A DNA stretch of 64,000 nucleotides. Source: Thamnaconus septentrionalis (taxonomy: Eukaryota; Chordata; Actinopteri; Tetraodontiformes; Monacanthidae). A program made the position numbers and the translations under genes. Within the stretch, counting starts at the first letter, position 1. Each line of letters begins with the position of its first letter. The stretch spans positions 873,001 through 937,000 of the forward strand of contig CM020502.1 of assembly GCA_009823395.1 (NCBI GenBank), written 5' to 3'. Below the pieces are notes generated by a model. It did no database searches. It worked only from the letters and a program-made list of their open reading frames with translations, and had not been told where the DNA came from. This document shows, one piece after another, positions 1-24,282 of the stretch.

Positions 1-357
1 ATATCATGAAAGTAATTTCGGCTGATTTACATCAAGATCTCTAAACTAAAAATAAAACATTAATAGCTTCACATGCTTGGCAAACATTTAAAAGATTTAT
101 CACCTGTTAGCTTTAATTTTAGCAACATGTGCAATCCAATTGTTGCTTGCCGAGTTGGGGGTGGGGACGGTGGAGGTGGGGGGGCAGGAGGGTGCAACGC
201 GTGTGGCCTCCCATCGTCTCGGGCTAAGAGCTGGAAGCCGGCGCAGGAGAACTGCAGATGCATTGGCTGCGTAACTAAGTTATCTTGATGTCAAAGCAGA
301 TGAACAAGTTTGAAGTGCGACCAATTAGGTCTCACAATGCTGGGCTTGTTTGTCCAA

Positions 358-391
358 AGAGGATAGAGGAGGATAGAGGAGGATAGAGGAG
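358..391. repeat. Short tandem repeat of a GGATAGAGGA-type unit
   Basis: A purine-rich 11-bp unit is repeated three times in a row (GAGGATAGAGG pattern). It sits in the upstream intron or flank of lrig3. Confidence 0.7.
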
Positions 392-1094
392 CACTCTCGA
401 CCGGGAGGAGGGGAGCGATAACAGTGGGACGGTTGTTTGTAGGCAGCAGATTTTTTGTTTTTTGTTTTACGTGCTAAAACAGGGGTGAAAGTGAGAAGAG
501 CTGCTAAGATAACAGAATCATTAGTCTCCCACATTTGTGTCCAGGAGAGGCAGGAAGTGAGCGCGAGACCCCCTTTTTCCTGCACTGTCCACCACCGCCA
601 CCCACCTCTCCGGGACAAACTGGAAAGACTGGTTCCTTCTCGCTGGGCGGCCCTCCTTCTCTCAGCAACCCAGTCAGGGGAACATGAAAACTGAGAAGCA
701 GGTGGTGCGGCGGCTCTTTTGTTTGGGATTGGGGGGCCGTGATGCGTGGGAAGCCCACTGCAAATCTGCACACAAAAGAGGCTGCCTGCGCCGTTTTTGT
801 CACTGCGGACAATGATTTGTAGTTAGCCCTGCCTTTTGATTCACTGCAAACTGCCTTTTCGGTCAGACCCCCACCTTGCCATCATCTTCGCAGACAAGAT
901 AAAGTGGTTTAGACATTGACCGAAGCAGGAAAAGTCTCAAGCCGGGAGCCTCCGTGAGGCTGGAGAAGCTGCAAGTTTTGACCTGCGCTCGTGTTTTCAC
1001 AGTGACACAAGCCCCAGACGTCCCATTGTACGCTAATACGCAACGCAGTGTTGTGTTTGCACTTGGGTGGAAACAATTAGATTGAACTTGAAAT

Positions 1095-2145
1095 GCTTGA
1101 GGGCGCATTTCCACTAGTACCTGCTCGGCACGGCACGGCACGGTACGGGTGTGTTTCCATTGCAACTTGGTTCCAACTCAGCGTTGGGTGGAGTTACCAC
1201 ACCAAGGAGGGCCGAAAGTCCCTCAACGTTTGTGCTGTTCTCCGTGTCCCCAGATTCAAATGCTCTACTTTTTTTGTATTTATGATTTTTGACATTAAAG
1301 TAGTTTAGTTGGGCTTAAAATTCTTTGGCTGATACCGTTGAATTGTATCAAACCACTGTCCTCGCAGAGAAAGTATAGACTGTGAAACAATCACTCGAGT
1401 CATAAAATTGATTATTATTGAACAAGAATAAACGCACAACTTTAATCCACATAAAGCATGAAACAGCAACACAAAGAAACACTTTTCAACACCAACTAAA
1501 TCCTTCCGATGTTAATACGGAAGAGACCATAGAACACAGAGTTAAAAAGTTCCACTCCACATGTTAACAATAACACTTAATAGCCTAAAAACAAAAGTTT
1601 TCGGCCATCAGCTCCGAAACCTGGAAGACTTTTTCATTGTGTGTCTCTCCGTCTGGCTCCCTTTGAACTGTGTCATTGGCCATTGGGCACAAAAACGTCT
1701 GCACCTCTTTGTCCATCCAAGGCGCCACTTTATTTTGAATATCTGAAAATGTAAAATTCAGCAAGCGGGACATTTAAAAATGGCAGTTTTGGTTTTCGCC
1801 AAGGACTTGCAACTTGCCTTTTGTGAAACTGTCACCCAATCAGTGCCCTGCTCTGTGTTGACTTTACAAAATAGTACCTGTTCGTAACGGCTGGTGCTGG
1901 TTAACACCTAGTGGAAACGCACAAAACCGAGTCAAGTAGGTATTAGTGGAAATGTGGCCTTAAATAGTACCGGTTAGTACCGAGTGGAAACACGTGCAAA
2001 CCTTACCGAGCCGAGCCGGCCAGAGTAGGCACTAGTGGAAGCGCACCCTAAAATAGTAGCTGATAGTAATGGTGAGCACCGGTGGGTACCAAGTGGGAAA
2101 GTGCGGTCAGTACTAGTTGGTACTAGTGGAAACGCACCTTAAGTT
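1095..2145. mobile_element. Non-autonomous DNA transposon with terminal inverted repeats (hAT-like style)
   Basis: The left end near 1096 reads GGGCGCATTTCCACTAGTAC. The right end near 2119-2142 is its inverse, GGTACTAGTGGAAACGCACC. Partial inverse copies of the end also occur around 1938-1962 and 2024-2048, giving a block of subterminal repeats at 1900-2142. No transposase reading frame is visible. A diverged relative lies at 57690-57960. I could not find a convincing target-site duplication. The superfamily is inferred from style only. Confidence 0.75.
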
Positions 2146-3039
2146 ACCATTGCAGTTGCATATTTTTATCGTGCGGGAGCAGGTAGCAGGTGGAAATGTT
2201 TTGGTTTTAACGCCCGAGTGGCTCTCGTATCGCGCGTGCCAAATGCACGGATTTCTCCATCGAAATATTACTTTTGGATTATTAGAGGTAAATGAAATGA
2301 AAACAGACACCCGTGTTTTCTCTAGAGGTCAGAAGAAGAAGCAGGAGGGAAAAAAACAGCCCTCTGGTGTGTAAGGTGTAGCTGCTCCGATGAATACTGA
2401 AAACGGGTGCCTGTAGTCTGGTGCATCGAAGGGAATTCCTGCCACCCCCCAACTACCCCCTCTTCACTCTCCCTGCACTGCCGAGGCCCGTATACAAAGA
2501 GGGCACTGTACGGCCTCTGTTTATAACCAAGCAGTCCCTGCACTGCAATTTAGGAGGCGTGCAGCTCAGGAAATTGCTGGCCTCTGCCGAGGCATGCTTT
2601 CACTGAGGGAATGGTATTCATCAGCTAAGTAATTGGCAGGTTGCACTTTTAAATACCTTGTTGGTAATTACCTTATAAACAAAATAACACATCAATAAAC
2701 CCCAAAGGTTCCTCAGGTCCATTCGGGGTAGCCAAGACGTGGATCACGGCAGGCAAATTGTTGGAATTCCTGGAATAAACTTGCGAAACCGGCCCCCCTC
2801 TTCTACCTCCACAAAAACACCCAGAGAACATTTTTTTAAGCAGAGTGTTGAGTTGCGGCTCGGCTGCTGCGTGATTGTTTGACATCTTCCAATGCCGGGG
2901 GGCTAATTGAGGGACTTGGTGGTGGTGGGGGTGGGGGGGTGTTTGTGAACAGGGGAAAGGCGAAACCGGTTGGGTGCCGCTTGGCCAAACACAGTGTATT
3001 TTTCTCATTTATTGGAGCAATGGTTGTCTGTGTTTTCAG
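2146..3039 (+). other. Upstream lrig3 intron sequence
   Basis: No LRR-coding exon is recognisable between 1 and 3039 apart from repeats, so the exon before 3040 must lie outside the window. A G-rich run (GGTGGTGGGGGTGGGGGGG) occurs near 2919-2940. Confidence 0.5.
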
Positions 3040-13879
<10,840 letters not shown>

Positions 13880-14280
13880 TCGAGTGATTTTTGCGAAGAG
13901 GACAACCAAAAAAAAATATTTTCAAAAAAAACAAACATTTCTACCTCATTGAAAGGACACTTTAGCAATTATGGATTCCTCAAATGTGCAACAAGTGAAT
14001 GTAAAGGACAATTTGATGTTCCTTAAGTAAAAAAAAGGAGCACATGAAAAGCTGTTCTTGAATGATGCAGCTCCAGTTAAGTAAAATAAATGGTTAAATA
14101 CATTTTTATATAAAGTTTATTATATTTTGTAAAATTGTATATAAACAGAGTGCATTATTTTTTAAATAACTTCTTGTGTATGAGGATTTTGCAGCCCCGC
14201 CTACTCCATTATCCCAGCTTTGAATGAAGCAGTGTTTTGCACATACTTTAAATAATAAAAGAAAACACCTTGGTGTGTCC
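13880..14280 (+). promoter_or_regulatory. lrig3: lrig3 3' UTR with candidate poly(A) signals
   Basis: AT-rich sequence follows the stop. AATAAA hexamers occur at 14085-14090 and 14254-14259. Either could direct cleavage; the second is followed by T/G-rich sequence. Inference from motif and position only. Confidence 0.55.
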
Positions 14281-14833
14281 TGCAACATTCAATTCAGTGG
14301 TATGAGTCCTCAGTTGTGTTGCCATGGTTTACAAGGTGTAGGCCTCAAACTGAAGATTGTGCTTTTGGAGCGGAACCAGCAGACTGACAAGGGCACATCA
14401 AGTCTGTCATCACAAACAAAAACCACCAGCAGGGAAACACACAGCGCGTGTTAAAGTGTTGAAGTGTTGAAGTGTTACAGACTGCTTATTTTACAGACAC
14501 TCATGTAATCAATTTGCTTTACAAATATGTAGTCCCATATTGCAGAGTATAACTTTAATAGTGTTCTCTGACAATCTCTGTTTCTCTCCGTTTTGATGTC
14601 AAAAAGTGCATCGCCACACAGCCAGTGGCATCTCTGCAATCTGAGACCGCCTCACAACTGTAGCAAAACGAACTTGCAAAAAACACAGTGAAGCACTGGT
14701 TTTAGCTGGATTCTAAACCCGAGCATTTGTCCAGAAGGCTGTAAACAAAGGGCTAATTATGCTGTTGTATGGACATGCTGTGCAGTTTTGGGGTATTTGA
14801 TCATGCTGCACTGGATATGAAAAATATGAAAAG
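14281..14833. other. Intergenic, downstream of lrig3
   Basis: No gene is seen. A three-fold GTGTTGAA run lies near 14455-14475, and one copy of the dispersed GGCTGTAAACAAAGGGCTAA motif at 14737-14761. Confidence 0.5.
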
Positions 14834-15153
<320 letters not shown>

Positions 15154-15286
15154 GATTGACCTATATCATTTCCAATACCGATATATAACCTTTATACCAT
15201 TTACCTCCTAAACTTCTTTTGAAATACGATACATTTGTTCAAGATAATCATATCAAAAGCATCATCCTAATAAAACTACTTCGATA

Positions 15287-15334
15287 CATATATATATATG
15301 TATATATACGTATATATATATATATATATATATA
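15287..15334. repeat. (TA)n microsatellite flanking a SINE/LINE tail
   Basis: TATA with two CG interruptions. It abuts the truncated 5' end of the repeat at 15335. Confidence 0.9.
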
Positions 15335-15463
15335 CAGCCCTGCGATGAACTGGCGACTTGTCCAGGGTGTACCCTGCCTTCGCCCTAAGACAGCTGGGAT
15401 AGGCTCCAGCAGGCCCCCGTGACCCTGAATTGGAATAAGCGGGCATAGAAGATGAATGAATGA

Positions 15464-15464
<1 letters not shown>
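15335..15464 (+). mobile_element. 5'-truncated SINE/L2-type 3' end, copy A
   Basis: The stretch with CCCTGCGATGAACTGGCGAC, GTCCAGGGTGTACCCTGCCT and GGGATAGGCTCCAGC is a very common fish retroelement 3' region. It ends in a (GAAT)n tail. It matches the last third of the full copy at 37198-37568 in reverse orientation. TA arrays lie on both sides. Confidence 0.85.

Positions 15465-15522
<58 letters not shown>
15465..15522. repeat. (TA)n microsatellite after a retroelement tail
   Basis: Pure TA with one ACATA interruption, directly continuing from the GAATGAATGAAT tail of the element. Confidence 0.93.
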
Positions 15523-15523
<1 letters not shown>

Positions 15524-17629
15524 CACGGCTCTCTATACAGCTCTTTTTACAACATGCTGTAAAGAGAGCCAAGAGCCGCTGCTGCACGTGTCATGTGAGC
15601 AGCAACCAGAGTATACGAGTCAACAGAGCAGTGGTAACGTCAGCAGTGTGGACTTACTTCAAGCTTAAGAAAGCTAAAAGCAAAACAACAGAGTCCAATT
15701 TGTGCAACAAACATGTCTCAAGGGGTGGCAGTGCACTGGAAACTTCAACACAACAAACTTGATAAAGCATTTGCGGAAGCTGGTGTTGCCAACTTTCATT
15801 CAGAAAAATAAAGGAGGCCTCCCGCAGTGCTTGGGGCTATGACCTTCACAGGCCAGTGGCTCACCAGTAGTGGTAAATCATCACTTAAAATAGGGTTGTA
15901 TAAAAGTATGGCTCACGAAGTTTGAACAGCTTTGTTACCAATAGACATTACCAATACATGTTACCAATGTTAACGTCAATGGTGTTGGTACCAATGTTAA
16001 CATTGATACCAGTATTACCAATAGACATACAATAAGGTGAATGAATGTTTAAATTGTATTAAAATCTTTTAATTGAACATATTTTTACACAACAATCAAA
16101 GTACAGGATGGATGACTTTTACAAAGGAATTAAATAAATAAAGCGATTACAAAAAAAAAAAACTACAACTCATGATAGTGATACTGCTTGTGACACCACA
16201 CATGACTTCATGTCAATTTTTCCTTTATGTGTCCTGTTTCTTCATGAAAGAAAAACCCTACAATTCTGGGTGTGCAAATAATTCAAATTTAACTGTAAAA
16301 CACTCCTCCTTCTCATTGCCACATCCATCTCCCATCAACATCTCTGTTCCATGAACAGTCATCTGTTCAACACACTTTTCTTTTTCTTCTGTGTGGGACA
16401 GCAGATCTAGGTTAAAAACTCTTTCTTCACTGTGTAACTTCCTTTTGGAGGTGTATGTCTTCTCACTTCTCGTAGCTGTTTGTCATTGACAAGATTGCAG
16501 TAAAACTCTGAACAGGACTGCTCAAAGCTGAGGTGGAATAGGGAGGAGCCTCAGCCATTTTCCTTTCCTGCTGAAAGGAACAAGCTATCCTGAATCATAA
16601 CCTACGGCTGTACGCAGCCAGTACGCAGTTGTTGTGAATGGGCTCCACAATGGTATTGCCTGCAGCTACGTAGATTACGGTTTTGAACGCAAACTTTATG
16701 GAAACGAATGTGAATTTGCGTCAAAATTAAATTGACGTTAAAGACAACTCAGAAATACAGGACAAACCCCGTCCCGTATTGATTCAAAACGGGACACACC
16801 AATTCATCGTCAAATACGGGACAATTCTGTATTTTAAGGGACGGTTGGCAACTCTCACGGAAGCATCATGGAAAAGAATATGCAGACAGAATAAATTCGA
16901 TAACTTTCTCCATTATCAGCTTGTTACATTATTAAATCGTCTAAGTATGCATTACAGTTATGCAGCCCAGCAGGGGTGTTGCGCATGCTGAAAGCCATTA
17001 TGATATACTAAAAAAGCAATCAGGGGTCACAAACGCAGAGATTTCAGAGGTTCGCTCAATTGGCGGGACTTGACAGTACCTTTTCAGCAAATCTAATTTG
17101 CTGCTTTCATTTCCCGGATGAGCATTCATGGAAGAGGGTATGAGTTGGGAACAGTTACAGCAATAACTTTTCTAAAATCTGTGAGAAAACGAGTAGAACC
17201 GTCTGGTTTTGCCTTGACTCGGCATGGAGAGCTCCATGAACTGGGCACAGCTAACCCATTCTCTAGCAGGTAGCAAGTTTTGCTTCACCAGGTTGACTCG
17301 GTACAGATGCTGTTGATGGGTTTGGCATCTTTCACGTCGATGTAGTGCTGCAAAACAGTGGTGGAAGTTGGAACATCGTTAAATAGAGATGGGAAAGAAC
17401 CAATTACGCAGTTATGTCACTTTGTTGTGCGCAGGTTAAGTGACCTAACTGTGAGGACAGCGTTTTGAACATCACAGAATTGGGCAAGCGGTCTGATGAG
17501 ATGAGTGATGTGTCTTTAAATTATCTTCATCACTGATTTAAGAAGGCTTGGAAACTACTCACACATTGAAGGCGACAGTATCCGGTTTTTGGGATTCACC
17601 AGGCAGAGCGGCCGTGGTGGTTTCACGTG
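15523..17629. other. Intergenic, repeat-like, no gene
   Basis: An imperfect hairpin lies at 15526-15570 (GGCTCTCTATACAG against CTGTAAAGAGAGCC). A stretch at 15900-16030 repeats 'ACCAATRTTAAC/ACCAATAGACATT'. 16740-16850 contains ACGGGACA motifs in both orientations, as in old DNA elements. The sequence up to 17629 may include the remaining 3' part of the LTR element that follows. No supported reading frame. Confidence 0.4.
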
Positions 17630-19033
17630 TAACGTACGGTTTAGGCATGTTTATGTGTATATTTCGCCTTCTCTCCGTGGTGGCAATAACATAGTCAGTG
17701 GCATTGATGCATTTATGAACCTTGTAAGTACCGGTAAATCAGGCGGAGAGTGCAGAGCCAGGGATAGGCAATAACGCCAGCACTTTATCACCAACACTGA
17801 AGCGGCGTGAGACGGCAGAACGATCATAGCGACTCTTCATTACAGTTTGAGAGGACAGCAGACTCTCTTTAGCAAGGGAATTTGCATGGGGCAACCGCTC
17901 ACGGAACTTACTCACAAAATTAAGCACATTTTCCTCAAAGGTAATTTGGCTCAATCGCACTGGAAGAGAGAGAGAGTCGCGAAGATACTTCCGCTGGACT
18001 TCAGTGCAGTCTCACACTCCAGCACCCCCTCACCTCCGTCGACAAAACTTCCGTGGCCCTCCAACACGATTCAGGTTCCTCATGTGACCCCTTGCAAAAA
18101 ACAATTGCCCACTCTGTTCTAAGGAGTACTTGTGCAGCATCAACTTTATGGTTTGATGCCAGCGTTCCAGCACTCCCTGGGATTTGGAATGATACAAACT
18201 GGACAATGAATGCCTCACCTTGAAGGTCTTAAGGACTTGTTTGAAAAGCAGCGACTGGAAGTTGGTGCCTTGATTGGTTTGGATTATGCGAGGAAGGTCA
18301 AATGTGGGAAATAATCTAGTTAAGGCTTTGACTGCAGAGCTAGATGTAATTTTATGCAGCGGGACAGCCTCAGGATAGCGAGTGGCACACAATGGTGAGT
18401 AAATACTGATTACCTATCTAGAGCGAAGGCAAAGGGCCTACACAGTCCATTATCACTCGTTCAAAAGGCTCACCTATGGCAGCGATAGGATGGAGTGGAG
18501 CAGGCAGAATTTTCTGGTTTGGTTTGCCCACTACGGCAAAATTTGGCTACGTTGGATTTTAGCCCAGGCCAAAAGAAATGTTTTAGAACCAGCTTGTATG
18601 CTTTGTTCATGCCCAAATGACCTGACCATTTACTCTCATGGGCAATTGACAGGGCATTTTGACGATACACAGACGGCACAACAACCTGATAAACGTGATT
18701 GTACTCTGGATCAGGTGCTGAAGGGGCCCATTTACGCAGAAGGACTTCTTTATTAAAGAAGTAGGCCACTGTTTCATCACTTTCTTTGTCAGCACCTCCC
18801 ACACGTTCAAAGCAACATTTTAGAGTCGGATCAGCCCTCTCCGCAGTGGTGAGGCGTTCATTGCTCACGGGTAGCGTCGGACTGCCTGATGGAGATTGAT
18901 ATAGACTAGCAGAGCACACGGGGTCCACAGCTTTCAAGGATGGGGCTGCAGAAGCTTTTTCCATCTCGGTTTGCACATCTTTGTCATCTGAAAAAGCAGA
19001 CATGAGCACAGTATCTGACAGCCAAACAGTCAT
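17630..19033 (-). pseudogene. Ty3/gypsy-type LTR retrotransposon pol remnant: integrase region
   Basis: Reading on the minus strand, three consecutive but frame-broken segments follow integrase order. 19033-18470 holds a zinc-binding N-terminal region (HESKWSGHLGMNKAYKLV, HFFWPGLKSNVAKFCRS). 18392-18030 holds part of the catalytic core (RYPEAVPLHKI, FQSLLFKQVLKTF, YHSKSQGVLERWHQT). 17960-17640 holds the C-terminal domain (FSVGDKVLALLPIPGSAL, then RFTGTYKVHK and HINMPK). Reverse transcriptase and LTRs were not found. Frameshifts between segments show it is dead. Confidence 0.82.
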
Positions 19034-19403
19034 CAGTGCTATCCAGCGTGAAAGTTATCAATCAATCAATCAATCAAACAATCAATAAAACTTTATTTTT
19101 CCGTGAGGAACTTCATTTAAGGTTAAAAGTGTCAAGACATCACAAGCACGTTTGCAAATCCATTCATTCATACATACATACGCACGTGCAGATCATAGAA
19201 ACCCCATTAAAAACAGCTATTAAACATGCAGATAGAAGTGGGGAGGAAGCTGGAGGTGCCTCTTTTTGTCCGTAGTGGGAGTTATGGCTATCAAATGTTT
19301 TTTACCAACAGGATTGGGAAGATACAGAGCAACACATACAGGTTCCAGACTGGATATGGATTCCTGGCCCACAGAACATTGGCCCTCAAGACTTGAAAGA
19401 AAA
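19034..19403. other. Intergenic with a short LINE-like tail
   Basis: CAATCAATCAATCAATCAAA followed by AATAAAACTTTATTTTTCC at 19057-19105 looks like a short minus-strand LINE tail. No gene. Confidence 0.4.
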
Positions 19404-19935
19404 CTCAGGCCCTGTCCACACGGGAACGTTACCGTTTTTTTTCTTTCCCGGGGTCAAAAAAAGTCGCGTCCACACGCTGGCAGATGGAAACGGAACGGTG
19501 GGTGAAAACAATGTAATGCGTATGCCACACCGAAACGTGGTGCTGTTAACAGACGCTGACACAGCCACCGGCCCCAAGATTTAGAAAGAGGGCATTTCTG
19601 CTACACACTAAACACACAGTAAACAAAAATGGCGAGTAGCGGGGAAAACAGCGAGTCTGAGGTTTTGTAGTAATATTGCCAACAAATCTTGAAGCACCTG
19701 CAATACAAAGACAACTCTGCTCGCCGCCATCGTTGTTTGTGCCGCTGCTGTCGCATTGCATGGCTTTTTTGACGTCATCGTTTTACAAGGAAAAGACGTT
19801 TTCACTGTCCACACGGCAATGATGTGACGACGAAACGGCGTTGTCAGATTTTCCCACTCTGGGACCCGTTTTCAAAAAATACAGTTTCGGGGACCCAAAA
19901 CGCCTTTGCCATATGGACGAAACGCCGTAACGGTT
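19404..19935. mobile_element. Non-autonomous DNA transposon, GGCCCTGTCCACACGG family
   Basis: The left end reads CAGGCCCTGTCCACACGGGA. The right end is a degenerate inverse (GCCATATGGACGAAACGCC). GTCCACACG recurs inside. This composition, with repeated AAACGG/CCGTTT motifs, is typical of fish hAT-like MITEs. No transposase. Ends and family are by-eye judgements. Confidence 0.5.
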
Positions 19936-20848
19936 AAGAAGAAAACATCAGTAAGCTCCAAAAGAAAATGTTTGATGTTGTGCTCACAAGGGCTAAAACA
20001 GTACAACTGGGGGCAAAGCAAGAGGAAGACAAGACTGGAACGAGACGGAAAAGGCCACCTGCTGTCCACAATCTCAATGATGAGAGAAGATTCAGTGACC
20101 TATCCCGGCTGGTCAAAACAGTCGCCTGGATTTGGAGAGCAGCGAAGAGGTTCATTTGACACAAAAAGACCAGGCAGACTTCAAAGTGGGAGGCAGTCTC
20201 TCTGGACGGTGCTATGTCAGTAAGTGAACGCGTGAACAATCTGCTTCAACTAACTAATTGTATACAATATGGAAAGCATAAATGCACAGCTTTAAGGCTT
20301 ACCCCAAACAAGACTCATTCCTCGCAGGGTGATTCAACTCCCTCAGCCCCCTGTCGCTCAGCGCTTTGTTGTTTCAGGCCTCTCCTTTTCAACGAGAAGG
20401 GGGGTTGTGCTTGTGCACCAGGACCCTGCAAGCTGTTGAAACTTGCACTTGGAAAAAGCACCTCGCTGCCACAATGAAGTTATGTTTACGAAACAACGCG
20501 TTCGGGATGGTGGTGCCAGCAAGTTCAGGGAGGCAGGGGCCGCTCAGATCCCCTATCCAGCTTGCTCAGTCTTCCATTGAATCTGCCAACGTGAAAGGAA
20601 GCGGAGTGAAAAGTAGTAAAATGGACCTCTTTTTTGTTGTTATAACACCAAGCCCTGAAGGATTTTGCTTCCCCTCAACCCCCCACCCTTCCTTTGCTTC
20701 ATGAATGGAAAACACTGGCGATCAGACTGGCCCCCAGACGACGTTGTTATTCCGCTTCCATCCTCTTGGCTGACTAATGTTTACGTACACCTGGCTGCTG
20801 GCTCCGCCACTCTGGTTTTTCTGTGCCTTACCCCACCAGAGAGGAATG

Positions 20849-20850
<2 letters not shown>
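19936..20850. other. Intergenic, no gene recognised
   Basis: Mixed-composition sequence. Open frames here are short, unrelated to any family I recognise and without splice-linked partners. Confidence 0.4.
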
Positions 20851-20894
<44 letters not shown>

Positions 20895-20909
20895 AGGAGG
20901 AGGAGGAGG
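20851..20909. repeat. (GT)n followed by (GGA)n
   Basis: About 21 GT units run directly into five GGA units and a G-rich stretch. Confidence 0.95.
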
Positions 20910-23900
20910 GGCGGGGGGGTTCGTTGGAAGTCCTGCCAGTGCTTTGAGGAGGCTGCGATTAAGGCAAGATGGTGGAGCCACACACGTCCAAACACCTGGG
21001 AAACAGCTGCCGCCGAGGCATACTTCCAAGGTCCCGTCCACCCCTGGCCAGTCACTCTACCCGAGCGGCGCAGTCAGACTAAGCTCAGCAGTGCCATCCC
21101 TCGGAACGTGCGAGCGGGGCCTGTGAAGTGAATTATTATAAACTCGTTGGCCTCTGATTGCATTTTATGTGGACCTTCAAATGTAGCTTTGTTTATGCGA
21201 CTGGGACGCACTGTTGAGAAGAACCTTCTCAACAAATAATGTACAATGAGCTGGTGACGCATGCAAAATGTGCTAAAGGTTTGATCCAGAACAGAGATGG
21301 TGCCTTTTTTTAATTTATTTTTTTTTAGTAATTATGCAACGTTTACAATGTGCAGGGTGGGGTGGGTGTTTAAGAGAAAAACATAACCTTAAATCCTTTT
21401 GTGTAATTTTTTTTTCACTAGGATGCTAAATTTCCTGCTGATAGCGGGAAACACACGGCCACTTAGTGCTCAGTTTTTAGCTCTGTGCTGTTTACTTAGC
21501 ATGTCTCCATATTACTTTTGAAATTAAAACGGAGGTAAGTCCACACAAGAAAATTTGCAAATGCGGATTATCATGTATCATTGGGGATGATTCTTCCCTG
21601 GCTGCAATATAAATAGCGCATGAAGTCGAAACATTATAGCAGTTATTGAAAGTAAATAAATAAATAAATAAATAGTACTACTGGTTGCCACTGGAAGATT
21701 TATTTCTATATTTAAAAATAATGCATTTTAATAGTATTTTTGACTACCATTCCCATATTTGTGAAACAAACATGACAGTCACTTGGTAGGGAATGTCCTG
21801 AAATACAATGACATTCATTTTGATTAATTTAATCGGCTGCAAGACTAATATTCTATATGAGTAGACTCTAAGGTGATTATCATTAGATTCACTGGCCATT
21901 CAGGTAATTAGACTTATGGTGAAAAAAAATGCCTTTGTGACAAAAATGTGTGCTCTTCATAAACAGTTAAAATTGTTCTGAAATAATACAGACCGTATGT
22001 TTTTATTATCGTTATTTCAGAATGATAACTTCAATGGTCTTTTTTTCCATAATAATCAATTAAGTCAACACACAGGTACTAACCTCCTCAGCAGAACGCG
22101 TTGATTAACTTGTTGCATTTAGTGTGCCAGTTCACATTAGATGTGGCGCGGGTGCGTTTCAGAAGCGTCCCAGGAGCGTCCCAGAAGTGTGAAACCGCAC
22201 CAACCTGGTAACGTTGTCAAAAAACTGCTTCCATCTTCTCCCGATTTGCATTGGGCGCATGCAGTTAAACGTGAGCTTTAAATTTAATTAAACAACGGCA
22301 CGAGGCAGATGAAGTTACTTGATTATTTTTTGTAATCAAGTTACTGGAATTACACGAGGAATCGTTGCAGCCCTAAAGTCAATACAGGGCCAGTATTCCC
22401 GATACTATTACTGATACTTTTTTAAGATTTAAGTTTAATACATCATCAAACCTCTGACCTTTTGGTGTTTTTGTTATTGTTATTTTGTTAAACAAAAATT
22501 GAGGTTGACAATTGTGAAACCTCAATCCAAAAAAATAAGATTCTGTAAATTAGCTTGTTGTGGGGTGAAGACAGGGTGATGGGTGCCTGCTCCACACTGA
22601 GATGGAAGCAGTGAGTCTGGTGACCCTGCTGGCTCCTCTTTGATAAAACCGAAACAGTCCACACAAGGACAGAACTGAAACTAAAGTATCAATCTATTTT
22701 TAAACCAAAACTGATAACAATTTGAGATCGATAATATCAATATTTTGGATCAATATGCCCACCTCTAGGCACTATTGCTTTTTGTCCGCCTCCAAACATG
22801 TTGAAGTTACAACAAATCACCAGTTGTAGCAGGAAACTAAAGCCAAGAGTTCCTGGTCGAGGATGCAAACAAACAAAGATTTTGGATAATTGCTCCAAAA
22901 ACTGCTCCATTAGAGGCCAGGACGAAAATCACAGATCTGAAATGGGTGTAATAGATCACATTCAAAGCGTCCTCTACCAGGAGCAGGATAAAATCTCCTG
23001 GGAGAAGATCTGAGGGGCGATTCTCCTTGAACTTTACATGCTTAAGGTCACTTAATAGCAGTTGCTGGATAAGAGGCCCCTCCCCTCTCAGAGTTTGGGA
23101 GCGAGACAGTCAGACTCACTCCACAAAGGCAATTCCTGCCTTGTAGGCATGGTTTTACACTCCACTAAACTATGCATGTTACAATTAGGCGGGTGGATGT
23201 AATTCCCCTCTTGGAATGGTTTATTTACTCCTTAAGCAAAGTCTCGAAATTGCTGCAACCAAAAAACAATTTGTGGCCTAACAAGCGACTGGGGTGGAAA
23301 AAGGTTTCCTCCTTGAGAAGGCACTAGCTCAATCGCTTACCCACGGGTCTCCTGCAGAGTAGTAGCCAGGGATGACCTCCGCGTTTGCAGTGGGACGGGG
23401 GAAGAGGGAAGAAAATACCGGCCAGATTGCGGAATAATTTCCCCTCTTTGAGTCCAAAGAAATGAGACGAAACAGGAAGTTGACTATTCCTTCAGACCAC
23501 CAATGACTCACAGAGGGCTGGTGGCTCCTCCAACCCCTCCCTCCTCACTCTCCAGTTTCAAATCAGCATCTAAACTCCATTCGCTGAGCTTGTTATGTCA
23601 GAATCAGAAGGGGACTAACAAGACTGATCCGGGGTCGCCTCCCCAGGCCATCGCTGCCCTCCACGCCCACCCCTCCAGAAACTGAGCCGAGAAAATGAAT
23701 TTAGCATGCCATGGCCTTATCTCAGTGCCAGACACTCCGAATTTCGCAGCCAATTTGCTTTCATTATTGCCAGATGTGGTGTCATGCAGACAGATGTTTA
23801 TTATATTAAATAGCTACAGGCAACTCACTGATTATTTTTCCTCCTTGATGAGGCTCAGGAAACGTTTTGGCGGGGTTCGCCGTCTGACTTTGACGGCTGC

Positions 23901-24282
23901 CGAGCGCCTTTTATCGACATCGTGCTTGTCGTCGGCAATAAATAGATGTAAAAAATGAGAAGAGCAAAGTGCATTAAGTCACTTCCTGTCTGGCTCAATG
24001 CTCAGGCATACACAGCGAGATGCGAGCAGCGTTTAGCTTCACATATTATTTTCACTTTTGTCTCCTCCGAGGCGACAAGATTTCCTGTCACTCGCAAGTG
24101 GTCTTGTGCAATGTTGACCTGCTCACAGTTTAACTTATCACGCTCATCCATTTCACCAGTGTTAAACAGAAGGATTTTGAAAGTGACCACATTTTTTCCA
24201 TAACTAAACAACTTCCTTTACAAAGAAAGAAACAGTAGATATACTAGAGGTTAATCTCGGAGAATCTAAATGCTCCATTTTG
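20910..24282. other. Intergenic with fragments of old DNA elements
   Basis: A (TAAA)n run lies at 21656-21675. 22139-22205 contains a repeated GCGTCCCAG motif. 22260-22372 ends in CGAGGAATCGTTGCAGCCCT, a terminus common to fish DNA elements. 22380-22765 has 'CCGATACTATTACTGATAC ... GATCGATAATATCAATATT' as in Tc1-like or hAT remnants. The stretch at 23520-24150 is fairly unique. No coding gene supported. Confidence 0.4.
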
